The notes under the pieces were generated by a model. It made no database searches and was not told the origin of the DNA. It saw nothing but the letters and a program-made list of their open reading frames with translations. DNA of 8,520 nt from assembly GCA_001828295.1 (NCBI GenBank), contig MHYI01000181.1:3895-12414 (forward strand). Direction: 5' to 3'. This DNA is from Planctomycetes bacterium RBG_16_41_13 (GTDB taxonomy: Bacteria; Planctomycetota; Brocadiia; Brocadiales; Brocadiaceae). The translations under genes and the position numbers were made by a program. Positions 1 to 6,220 of this stretch are shown here, piece after piece. Position 1 is the first letter of the stretch, and the number at the start of each line of letters is the position of its first letter.

Positions 1-300
1 ATTTTTAATTTTGATGGATTTTGCGGAAGGTTTAAAATTATACCCCTTTTTGTAGGGGAAAATTACATACGTTCCATTTGTTAATCCATCCACCTCAAAT
101 TTTCCCTTTTCCGTTGTGAAAACCTCAACCGGCTCAGATAAACTATCCCCATGCACCTGAATTTCTACCCCTTCAAGCTTTGGCTTTACCTTACCTTTTA
201 TTTTATACGTTTTTGCATAAGCAGATGAACTAACAGAAATGAAAGCTGTTAGAATTAAAAAGTATATGAATATTTTTATTCTGGTTGATTCATTATTCAT
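1..300 (-). CDS. Exported protein with Ig-like/carboxypeptidase-regulatory-like repeat, C-terminus off window
   Basis: The minus strand is open for 100 codons from an ATG at 300 to the left edge, so only the N-terminus is present. Residues 1-29 form a signal peptide: charged start (MNNESTRIKIF), hydrophobic core (IYFLILTAFISV) and a probable signal peptidase I site after AYA. The mature part begins KTYKIKGKV. It shows the pattern of small beta-sandwich domains of the carboxypeptidase-regulatory-like/SdrD B-like type: EGVEIQV, a KGKFEVDGLTNGTYVI turn, then GYNFKPSAKSIKI. The role is probably extracytoplasmic and structural or adhesive; no catalytic domain is visible. A strong AAAGGAGGG Shine-Dalgarno lies at 313-321, but its 13-nt spacing to the ATG is long. 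No better in-frame start exists closer to it. The rest of the protein, which may repeat this domain, is not visible. Confidence 0.75.
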   Translation of the reverse strand, partial: MNNESTRIKIFIYFLILTAFISVSSSAYAKTYKIKGKVKPKLEGVEIQVHGDSLSEPVEVFTTEKGKFEVDGLTNGTYVIFPYKKGYNFKPSAKSIKIKN

Positions 301-389
301 AATAATCCATGTCCCTCCTTTCTTTTTTTCTTATTTAAAAATATCGTATCAATTTAGTCTTTTGAAAATTGTAAAGGGCGTAATCTCAC

Positions 390-413
390 CGCAAAGGCGC
401 AAAGAACGCAAAG
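390..413. repeat. Triple CGCAAAG non-coding repeat
   Basis: CGCAAAG occurs three times in 24 bases, at 390-396, 398-404 and 407-413. It lies in the 278-base gap between the left-edge gene and the pckA-like gene. Sequences of this CGCAAAGG type recur between genes in many environmental bacterial genomes (recalled, not searched). No coding capacity is credible here; the plus-strand reading frame across 239-463 is a shadow of the minus-strand gene plus this repeat. Confidence 0.5.
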
Positions 414-462
414 GAAAAACAAGAACCATAATACAAACGGAAATTTTAGATTTTAGATTTTG

Positions 463-490
463 AATTTTAAATTACCGGTAATTTAAAATT
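463..490. repeat. Perfect 28-bp palindrome centred on ACCGGT
   Basis: The two 14-base halves are exact reverse complements around the centre between 476 and 477, with core TTACCGGTAA. Imperfect symmetry extends outwards: TTTTGAA-type runs occur on the left and TTCAAAA on the right. It sits about 90 bases downstream of the stop codon of the pckA-like gene. There is no U-tract next to it, so it is not a classical intrinsic terminator. It may be the core of a palindromic interspersed repeat. Confidence 0.65.
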
Positions 491-578
491 TAACATTCAA
501 AATCCAACATTTCCTTCTCCGTTCAGCGGTTTCGTGGTTTTTTGTCCTGAGAAAATAGTATAACACCAATTGCTTTCT

Positions 579-2231
579 CTATATTGTCTCTACCGCTTTA
601 ACAATTTCTTTATTTAATTTATCAAACCCTTTAATGTATTCAATCCGCTCACGCCTCAAATCAGACACCTGTTGTGCAATACTTGCCGCATTATAAAATT
701 TCTCAACCCTATAATTGGAAATGTCCATACCTTCAACGTATGCAGGCGACTCGAAATTCCAATGCCTGTCATTTTCCCATTTAATTGTTCCGCGAACAAT
801 GCCCCGGATTATCGCTGACATTTCTACAATCTCTACACGCTTCACCTTGCGCTTTGTTACCTTCTTTCCATCCGGCAGTTTTTCAATAATCTCCCCTACT
901 CCCCCTGTATTTAACTGGTAACATTGCACCTTATCTTCATTTCGCTTTACAAAATCATAAAACCAGTTTCCATCATAGGATTTATCGCCAATGATAAATG
1001 GATTTGTTCCCACGGAACGGACAGACTCCCCCGCCCGTTTCGGGTCGCCAGCGGACGTTTCAATCGATTCTCCAAGCATAAATACCGCTCCTGCCTGTTC
1101 CGGAGTAAGTTTCGCCGCTAAAGGAACAACCGTATGGCGGCGTGTAATGAATGCAACAATTAATCCATCCATTTCATCAATAGCCGGCAAATCAATACTC
1201 TCTGAAATATACGGGCGTAAATCACTCCGGAGCATAATCCCACGACCGTTACTCGTTAGTGTATCGTCATCAAAAAAAACATTTCCTTCATAATCAACCA
1301 TGACATTTTCAAAGATGGCATTCCGTGATATTGAGGCCTTGTAGATAATTGGTTGAGAAACGGCGTCTAATCCTTCCGTCTTTAAATAAAACCCGCGTTC
1401 GGAACCATAAGCAGAGCCGTCTTTTTTGAGAAATACCACATCATCCTGCAATATTTCAATGCCCTCACCCTCATCGCTCAAATCATGGGTATGGCATGTA
1501 TGGGTTGTTTTGCCCGTACCGCTCAACCCCAAAATAAGCATCCCGTATTTTTTTATGCCGCCATCGCTTCCCCTTGCTTTTACAATCTTAGAGCCGGCAT
1601 GGAGACCAAGCATCCCCCTTTGTTTAGCATTCCACATAGCCATTCTCAGGAACCCTTTTTTGGATTCGCCGTAATAATCCGTCCCCAGGACAACCGTAGT
1701 GCTTATTTCAGGAAAGACTACTATTTGCCTGGCACTCTCCTGCCACTCGGGGATATATATTATATATTGTTTCGGCTCTGTTTCCTGCTTTGGCGGGAAG
1801 AGAGCGGCCCATGCCATGTATGCCAGGCGGATCATTTCCGGACGTTGTATGGAGACAAAAATAGTACAATTCGGCGAGAATTCACGATTGTCACCCATAT
1901 TCCTGTTAATCCTGACAAATGGCGCTTTTCTTATATATAATTCAACAGAGGCCAATGTTTTTGCGAGATTATTCACTATTTCTGTTTGTAGGGGATGAAG
2001 AGACGTTTGACATACTTCAGGACTTCCTATGCACACGGTTAATTTAGCGCTGCGATTCTTTACGGTAGAATGGACTGCAATATTTCCAAATTGTGTAAAC
2101 AAGGCGTGCCTTTCTGCATTACGCCGCAATGTCCAATCAGTGGAATTAATTACATTTGGCGCTCCTTTTAAATACTGTACTATCCTGTTTATTGACTGAA
2201 TTTCATCTTCGAACGATGTAGTTGAAATCAT
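579..2231 (-). CDS. Divergent ATP-type phosphoenolpyruvate carboxykinase homologue
   Basis: 550 residues, about the usual length for ATP-dependent PEP carboxykinase, which converts oxaloacetate plus ATP to PEP, CO2 and ADP in the cytosol. Family landmarks appear in order: RSAKLT near residue 60 in place of the usual RSPKDK; YYGESKKG at 186-193; LH at 210-211; P-loop GLSGTGKTTH at 235-244; QDDV at 262-265 for the metal-binding Asp pair; GFYLKTEGL at 280-288; an Arg at 330; KLTPEQA at 374-380; and NTG at 441-443. From recalled E. coli PckA, Tyr186, Lys192, His211, Lys241, Asp263/264, Arg330 and Arg465 match active-site positions. The position of E. coli Thr455 is Met471 here. The loop between the P-loop and the Asp pair is about eight residues longer than in PckA, and the N-terminal third is poorly conserved. 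The start has a good AAAGGAT site six bases upstream. The stop is TAG. It is either a genuine but divergent PckA or a paralogue with another kinase-type role. Confidence 0.8.
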   Translation of the reverse strand: MISTTSFEDEIQSINRIVQYLKGAPNVINSTDWTLRRNAERHALFTQFGNIAVHSTVKNRSAKLTVCIGSPEVCQTSLHPLQTEIVNNLAKTLASVELYIRKAPFVRINRNMGDNREFSPNCTIFVSIQRPEMIRLAYMAWAALFPPKQETEPKQYIIYIPEWQESARQIVVFPEISTTVVLGTDYYGESKKGFLRMAMWNAKQRGMLGLHAGSKIVKARGSDGGIKKYGMLILGLSGTGKTTHTCHTHDLSDEGEGIEILQDDVVFLKKDGSAYGSERGFYLKTEGLDAVSQPIIYKASISRNAIFENVMVDYEGNVFFDDDTLTSNGRGIMLRSDLRPYISESIDLPAIDEMDGLIVAFITRRHTVVPLAAKLTPEQAGAVFMLGESIETSAGDPKRAGESVRSVGTNPFIIGDKSYDGNWFYDFVKRNEDKVQCYQLNTGGVGEIIEKLPDGKKVTKRKVKRVEIVEMSAIIRGIVRGTIKWENDRHWNFESPAYVEGMDISNYRVEKFYNAASIAQQVSDLRRERIEYIKGFDKLNKEIVKAVETI

Positions 2232-2347
2232 TTTCCATCCTTTCTTCGTGTATGATTCTTAAGACATAATTTTACCCCGATATACTCTCAATAGCTAAAA
2301 CCGCCTCATTATAATAAACAGCATATAATAGGTAAACAAAAAGAAAC

Positions 2348-2551
2348 GTAATGCTTTGGTCTTTTGAAAAAGTATTACCGATAAACTCCGTAGGAGCGGC
2401 CTGTATATATATAATTGACAGGGAGACACAGGCCGCTCCTGAAGGAGCTATTTTACCCTATTGAATTTTATTGCGCTACAAACAGATCGCCCCTAACGGG
2501 CTACATTGTTTTTTATGTCCCAGTGGATTTTTCAAAAAACTAAGGTGTTAC
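2348..2551. mobile_element. Putative 204-bp MITE with IS66-like terminal inverted repeats
   Basis: The left end begins GTAATGCTTTGG and continues to TTGAAAAA. The right end, read inward on the opposite strand, begins GTAACACCTTAG and continues to TTGAAAAAT. The two ends match at 19 of the first 24 bases, and all five differences are transitions. IS66-family elements typically end in GTAA. The right end also matches the terminus next to the transposase fragment at 6196-6220 at 23 of 25 bases. No reading frame inside is credible. The interior holds two hairpins and a GCCCC/GGGC-type stem. The flanking octamers AAAGAAAC and AAATACTT do not form a convincing target duplication. It separates the divergently transcribed pckA-like gene and rnhA operon. 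Confidence 0.6.
2392..2440. repeat. 13-bp perfect inverted repeat inside the MITE-like element
   Basis: AGGAGCGGCCTGT at 2392-2404 pairs perfectly with ACAGGCCGCTCCT at 2428-2440 across a 23-base AT-rich loop. The right arm can instead pair with the bases after it: GCTCCT at 2435-2440 with AGGAGC at 2443-2448, loop GA. The two structures are therefore mutually exclusive. No T-run follows, so it is not a simple terminator. Confidence 0.75.
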
Positions 2552-2569
2552 AAATACTTTAAATAATAA

Positions 2570-2598
2570 TTGCCATTCCTGCCTTTGGATTTTAGAAT
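2570..2598 (+). promoter_or_regulatory. Putative sigma-70 promoter of the rnhA-lolD-ilvE cluster
   Basis: TTGCCA at 2570-2575 (5/6 to TTGACA) and TAGAAT at 2593-2598 (5/6 to TATAAT) are separated by exactly 17 bases. Transcription would start near 2605, leaving a leader of about 35 bases before the ATG at 2640. The site lies just outside the right end of the MITE-like element, so the element does not split it. Confidence 0.5.
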
Positions 2599-2639
2599 GA
2601 GGTTTGTAAAATATCCGCATACATTCAGCTTAACCAAAT

Positions 2640-3233
2640 ATGGAAAAAATAAAGTTACAGGAATTATCATCTCTCATATCCCGATACGTTGACAGAAAAC
2701 GGCTCATCCTGGAAAATCCACATATCACAAATGAAATGATTGATATTTTTTTTCAAAAAACCTCCGGGGACAGTGAAGCGGGAACATCCATTGCCCCATC
2801 CCCTCATTCTTTATCACCAAAGAAGAAATTTCGTACATTAGTTATTCATACAGACGGCGCCTCGCGGGGAAATCCAGGAAAGGCGGGCGCCGGCATTGCA
2901 ATTTTTGACGGCAATTATCATCTTGTTGAAGAAATCGGTAAATTTCTTGGAGAAGCCACCAACAATGTAGCAGAATATGAAGCCATGATTCTTGCCGCCC
3001 AAAAAGCCGTCTCTTACCATCCCGGCAAAGTAGTTTTCAAGACTGACAGCGAACTGCTGGTACGGCAGGTAAAGGGCATCTATCGGGTAAAAAATCCTAC
3101 TCTGATATCTCTCCATAAAAAACTCATGACACTTTTTAAAACTCTGCCGTTGTGGGAAATATCTCATGTTCCCAGAGAAGAAAATTCTCTGGCAGACACC
3201 CTTGCCAACAGAGGGATTGACTCCGCATCATAA
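2640..3233 (+). CDS. RNase HI family protein with N-terminal extension
   Basis: 197 residues. The RNase H fold begins near residue 66. It carries the four expected acidic residues: Asp72 in HTDGASRGNPG, Glu112 in NNVAEYEA, Asp136 in KTDSELL and Asp186 in NSLADTLAN, with a conserved His176 before the last. The family cleaves RNA in RNA-DNA hybrids with divalent metal. HTDGASRGNPG and EEN-LAD are typical of the bacterial/plant RNase HI-like subgroup rather than classical E. coli RnhA. Residues 1-62 are an extra region: a probably helical 1-42 followed by a Ser/Pro-rich linker (TSIAPSPHSLSPKKK). I do not recognise this part as a known hybrid-binding domain. No clear Shine-Dalgarno precedes the ATG. 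It is the first gene of the plus-strand cluster. Confidence 0.85.
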   Translation: MEKIKLQELSSLISRYVDRKRLILENPHITNEMIDIFFQKTSGDSEAGTSIAPSPHSLSPKKKFRTLVIHTDGASRGNPGKAGAGIAIFDGNYHLVEEIGKFLGEATNNVAEYEAMILAAQKAVSYHPGKVVFKTDSELLVRQVKGIYRVKNPTLISLHKKLMTLFKTLPLWEISHVPREENSLADTLANRGIDSAS

Positions 3234-3311
3234 AGTGCGTTAAATTAATAATTGAATAATAGTTACCTGTGTGATATAGTTACCTCGAAAAGTTCAACTT
3301 TTAGCGCCAAC

Positions 3312-4031
3312 ATGTCAAATCCAACTGTTAACGATAACAACCATACGCTATTACAGGCTATAAATATATACAAAGAATACAAAAGCGGTGAACAAATATT
3401 ACCCGTCTTGCGTGAAATATCCCTGTCGGTTGAAAAGGGTGAGATTGTTGTAATCGTAGGTGCTTCAGGTGCCGGGAAAAGCACATTATTGCATATCCTC
3501 GGGGCTTTGGATACGCCGACTTCCGGCTCTTTACTATACAAAGGGAATGATGTATCCCGGTTAAGTCCGTCAAAACAAGCTGAATTGCGCAACCGTGTTT
3601 TTGGTTTTGTTTTCCAGTTTTATCATCTTCTGCCTGATTTTACTGCATTGGAAAATGTTTTGCTTCCCTGTTTTATAGGAAAACGATTTTCAAAAAATGC
3701 GGTGGCAAAAGAGGATTTTCATAATCGGGCAGTTTCACTTTTGGAAAGGGTAGGGCTGGGCGGCCGATTAACACACAAGCCGTCTAAATTGTCCGGCGGA
3801 GAAAAACAACGGGTAGCAATTGTACGAGCACTTATCAATCAACCGGAATTGTTATTGTGCGATGAACCTACGGGAAATCTTGACACACAAACCGGCTATG
3901 AAATCAGAGACATGATATGGGAATTGAACAAAACCATGCATCAAACAGTTGTCATTGTTACGCACGACCAAAGCATGGCAGACCAGGCAGACCGGGTTAT
4001 TAAAATAACAGACGGCCGCATTATCCATTAA
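3312..4031 (+). CDS. lolD: LolD-type lipoprotein-releasing ABC transporter ATPase
   Basis: 239 residues from the ATG at 3312. Motifs in order: Walker A GASGAGKST at 50-58; Q-loop FQFYHLLPDFTALENV from 101; signature LSGGEKQR at 160-167; Walker B LLLCDEPTGNLD at 180-191; H-loop His218. FQFYHLLPDFTALENV and EPTGNLD are typical of the LolD/MacB/FtsE branch, and LolD fits best. LolD powers the LolC/E inner-membrane complex that releases lipoproteins to LolA. No lolC/E-like permease adjoins it. The frame is open upstream to a TTG at 3252, which would add 20 residues unlike the family. The ATG gives a normal length, although neither start has a good Shine-Dalgarno. The gap after rnhA holds a 10-base direct repeat, ATAGTTACCT, at 3259-3268 and 3276-3285. 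A small hairpin (AAAAGTT/AACTTTT) follows just before the start. Confidence 0.85.
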   Translation: MSNPTVNDNNHTLLQAINIYKEYKSGEQILPVLREISLSVEKGEIVVIVGASGAGKSTLLHILGALDTPTSGSLLYKGNDVSRLSPSKQAELRNRVFGFVFQFYHLLPDFTALENVLLPCFIGKRFSKNAVAKEDFHNRAVSLLERVGLGGRLTHKPSKLSGGEKQRVAIVRALINQPELLLCDEPTGNLDTQTGYEIRDMIWELNKTMHQTVVIVTHDQSMADQADRVIKITDGRIIH

Positions 4032-4062
4032 ACAGCATGTGAAAGGAGTAAATAGAACTACA

Positions 4063-4920
4063 ATGGGATTAAAGGTTTATATAAGCGGTAAATTATTTCC
4101 AAAAGAAGACGCCAAAATATCCGTATTTGACCACGGGCTCCTTTATGGCGATGGAGTTTTTGAAGGCATACGTGTTTACAATCGAAATATATTTGCGCTG
4201 GATGAACATATTGACAGACTTTACAACTCTGCCAGAGCCATTGACCTTACCATTCCCATAACAAAACCGGAAATGGTAAAAGCGATAAAAGATACTTTAG
4301 AAGCAAATAAACAAACGGATGCTTACATAAGAATTGTTGTTACCCGCGGCACCGGAAAACTTGGCCTTGATCCCAATAAGTGTTCCACTCCGGAAATTAT
4401 TATCATTACAGATATGATAGAATTATACCCCAAAGCCCTTTATGAGAATGGACTGGAAATAGTTACGGTAACTACCATAAGGAACCATTACTCTTCACTG
4501 GACCCAAAAATCAAGTCTCTTAATTATCTGAATAATATCCTGGCGAAAATTGAATCAATACGGTCAAACGCAGGCGAGGCATTGATGCTCAACAAAGATG
4601 GTTATGTGGCAGAATGTTCCGGGGATAATATTTTCATTTTTAAAAATAATACGCTTCTCACTCCTCCGGAAAGCGCCAGCATATTAATTGGCATTACAAG
4701 AAACTGCGTCATGAAGCTCGCAAAAGATATGGGAATTTCCGTAAGAGAAGAATTAATGACGCGATATGATTTGTATTTTGCAGATGAATGCTTTTTAACA
4801 GGAACTGCAGCGGAAATTATACCCGTTGTAAAAATCGACGGGAGAACAATAGGCGCAGGCAAACCGGGGAAAGTCACCCTCGACCTGTTGGAACGTTATC
4901 ACATGCTAACGACAACATAA
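4063..4920 (+). CDS. ilvE: Branched-chain-amino-acid aminotransferase (PLP fold type IV)
   Basis: 285 residues from the ATG at 4063. It belongs to the class IV PLP aminotransferases, which interconvert branched-chain amino acids and 2-oxoacids with glutamate/2-oxoglutarate. Visible landmarks: VFDHGLLYGDGVFEGIRVY at 21-39; an Arg in YIRIVVTRG at 88-96; the PLP lysine, probably Lys151 in KSLNYLNNILAK; AECSGDNIF at 183-191 for the EGxGEN-type motif; and GTAAEIIPV at 247-255. Length and motifs fit IlvE; a D-amino-acid transaminase or aminodeoxychorismate lyase is less likely but cannot be excluded by eye. A GTG at 4039 in the same frame would add eight residues, but the AAAGGAG site at 4042-4048 lies downstream of it and serves the ATG, with 14-nt spacing. 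It follows lolD after 31 bases, probably in one transcript. Its stop is one base from the stop of lspA on the other strand. Confidence 0.85.
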   Translation: MGLKVYISGKLFPKEDAKISVFDHGLLYGDGVFEGIRVYNRNIFALDEHIDRLYNSARAIDLTIPITKPEMVKAIKDTLEANKQTDAYIRIVVTRGTGKLGLDPNKCSTPEIIIITDMIELYPKALYENGLEIVTVTTIRNHYSSLDPKIKSLNYLNNILAKIESIRSNAGEALMLNKDGYVAECSGDNIFIFKNNTLLTPPESASILIGITRNCVMKLAKDMGISVREELMTRYDLYFADECFLTGTAAEIIPVVKIDGRTIGAGKPGKVTLDLLERYHMLTTT

Positions 4921-4921
4921 C

Positions 4922-5404
4922 CTATTGCCCTGGCTTTTTATGCTTTGAAGAGGAAAAAGAGGCGAAGACCATTAGCGAAATGCCCACACAAATCAAGCCA
5001 TCCGCCACGTTGAAGGTGGGCCAATGATATTTTTCGCCCAGGTGCAAATCAATGAAATCCCTCACGCATCTGAACCATATCCTATCCCACAAATTTCCAA
5101 GAGCGCCTGCCAGAATAAGCCCTAAAGCAACGTTAGAACTAAAGATATTTTTATCTGATTTAATATAAATAAATAAGATTGCCGCAATCGCGAGAAGAGA
5201 AAGGAAGATAAATATATTGGCTTTTCCGGGAAACATCCCAAAGACTATCCCTTCATTTTCGCTTTGTATTATATTGAGAAACCCAGGAATGATCGTTACT
5301 TTTTTAAACCGGTCTGGTTGAGAAAAAACATACCATTTTGAAACAATATCAGCAAAAACGCCACTTACAATAGTAATGGCAAATGAAGTTGTTTTTTTCT
5401 TCAT
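4922..5404 (-). CDS. lspA: Lipoprotein signal peptidase (signal peptidase II)
   Basis: 160 residues, normal for LspA, the inner-membrane aspartyl protease that removes signal peptides from diacylglyceryl-modified prolipoproteins. Four hydrophobic segments are visible, near 7-25, 63-82, 90-107 and 133-150. Catalytic motifs are present: GNLWDR at 103-108, VRDFID at 114-119 with Asp116, and FNVADG at 131-136 with Asp135. SENEGIVFGMF at 48-58 matches the conserved Asn/Gly region. The start lies six bases after the dksA/traR stop with no clear Shine-Dalgarno, so translation is probably coupled. The tail (SSSKHKKPGQ) is basic and cytoplasmic. With a lolD gene nearby on the other strand, two lipoprotein-pathway genes lie within 2 kb. 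Confidence 0.92.
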   Translation of the reverse strand: MKKKTTSFAITIVSGVFADIVSKWYVFSQPDRFKKVTIIPGFLNIIQSENEGIVFGMFPGKANIFIFLSLLAIAAILFIYIKSDKNIFSSNVALGLILAGALGNLWDRIWFRCVRDFIDLHLGEKYHWPTFNVADGLICVGISLMVFASFSSSKHKKPGQ

Positions 5405-5410
5405 AGCTGA

Positions 5411-5785
5411 TTAGATGTTGCCAAGTTCTTCTTCCCTTTGACAATTTATGCAAAGACTTGCATAAGGGACCGCTTTCAATCGTTCCTTGTTAATTTTCTT
5501 CTCGCATGCATCACATATGCCAAAGGTGCCTTCTTCTATCCTTTCCAATGCATCATCTATGTTTCGGACACCATCTTCTCCGTTCTGGATAAGCTCAATC
5601 ATCAGCTCCCGCTCATAATTGTCTGTACCAACATCTGCCATATGGATTGGAACGTTTGATAAATCCCCCGATGCATCTTGTCTTGATTTTTTCAATGCCT
5701 CTTCCTGCATGTAATCAACCTTTCCAACCAATTTTTCCCTTAGCGAGAGGAGCAGCTTCTTGTAAGGTGCGTATTCATCCTTCAT
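5411..5785 (-). CDS. TraR/DksA family zinc-finger regulator
   Basis: 124 residues from the ATG whose first base is at 5785. The N-terminal half is helical, as in the coiled-coil tip of DksA that enters the RNA polymerase secondary channel (MKDEYAPYKKLLLSLREKL). Then comes the family motif DVGTDNYERELMIEL at 51-65 and ALERIEEGTFGICDACEKKI. The four-Cys zinc finger is Cys91-x2-Cys94 and Cys112-x2-Cys115. In this family such proteins modulate transcription initiation, often with ppGpp. The frame is open to an ATG at 5833 (16 extra residues, no Shine-Dalgarno), but the shorter start has GGAG six bases upstream and gives the usual length. A dksA/traR-type gene just ahead of lspA is a recurrent arrangement, known for example in Chlamydia. 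Confidence 0.9.
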   Translation of the reverse strand: MKDEYAPYKKLLLSLREKLVGKVDYMQEEALKKSRQDASGDLSNVPIHMADVGTDNYERELMIELIQNGEDGVRNIDDALERIEEGTFGICDACEKKINKERLKAVPYASLCINCQREEELGNI

Positions 5786-5791
5786 TTCTTT

Positions 5792-5795
5792 CTCC
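5792..5795 (-). promoter_or_regulatory. Shine-Dalgarno GGAG that fixes the dksA/traR start
   Basis: On the minus strand GGAG is followed by AAAGAA and then the ATG at 5785-5783, an ideal 6-nt spacing. The two upstream in-frame ATGs (first bases at 5797 and 5833) have no such site. Confidence 0.6.
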
Positions 5796-5866
5796 ATAAA
5801 ATTAATTTGGCAGAGAACTATTCCAAAACCCATAGAACATTAAACCATCAAGTAAATATCTGAAGA

Positions 5867-5894
5867 AGTCTAGCATATATTAATAATTAGTCAA
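5867..5894 (-). promoter_or_regulatory. Possible promoter of dksA/traR-lspA
   Basis: On the minus strand TTGACT (5894-5889, 5/6) is followed after 16 bases by TAGACT (5872-5867, 4/6 to TATAAT). Start of transcription would fall near 5860, giving a leader of about 75 bases. The region is AT-rich, so chance matches are likely and the call is weak. Confidence 0.3.
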
Positions 5895-6195
5895 TGAAAT
5901 TCTAATGCCATTTCTATTCACTTTTGATATAGTTGTGTGTAATATTGCGTAATGTTGTTTAGTGTTGTTTCACCAGTGTTTTCGCCTGTTTGCGGTCTAA
6001 ACTTGTTATTATATTTCTTTGTCTGTGTTGATGTGTTTTTGTGATCAGGTACGACGCAAATACGACATAAAAACAGTGTACAGGAGGGAGTGGGGGAGAA
6101 TTTCGAGTCTGACTTTCTGTTATTATACCCTCTCGTGTTGATAAAATCATAAAAGCGCTATCCGTATCACACAGTTTTACGTTGACGCAAAAATT
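5895..6195. other. AT-rich non-coding stretch, no intact gene
   Basis: No credible reading frame is present; the 63-codon minus-strand frame at 5959-6150 has no recognisable features. Visible structure is limited to short near-repeats of the type TGTAATATTG/CGTAATGTTG/TTTAGTGTTG around 5938-5967 and a repeated TACGAC (TACGACGCAAATACGAC) near 6050-6066. The minus-strand text near 6080-6115 is C-rich with a CTCGAAATTC core and distantly recalls the T-arm and acceptor of a tRNA, but it does not fold as one. It may be an old integration scar. Confidence 0.4.
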
Positions 6196-6220
6196 GTAAC
6201 ACTTTAGTTCTTTGAAAAAT
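6196..6220 (+). repeat. IS66-type terminal inverted repeat
   Basis: The sequence begins GTAACACTTTAG and ends TTTGAAAAAT. It reads inward to the transposase remnant, whose stop codon overlaps its last base. It matches the right end of the 2348-2551 element at 23 of 25 bases when that end is reverse-complemented. A GTAA terminus is characteristic of the IS66 family. The partner end on the far side of this element is not found in the window. Confidence 0.6.

Noticed and set aside
239..463. Plus-strand 74-codon frame
   Set aside because: It overlaps the signal-peptide region of the left-edge minus-strand gene and then runs into the CGCAAAG repeat; its hydrophobic start mirrors the opposite strand.
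715..1998. Several plus-strand frames of 65-151 codons
   Set aside because: They lie opposite the pckA-like gene, whose motifs are clear on the minus strand; the plus-strand translations show no family features.
3252..3311. Extended lolD start at TTG
   Set aside because: The 20 extra residues do not resemble the family N-terminus, and the ATG at 3312 gives the usual length.
4039..4062. ilvE start at GTG
   Set aside because: The AAAGGAG site lies downstream of this GTG, so it can only serve the ATG at 4063.
6075..6120. tRNA gene on the minus strand
   Set aside because: Only a T-arm-like stretch can be imagined; no anticodon arm, D-arm or matching acceptor strand is present.
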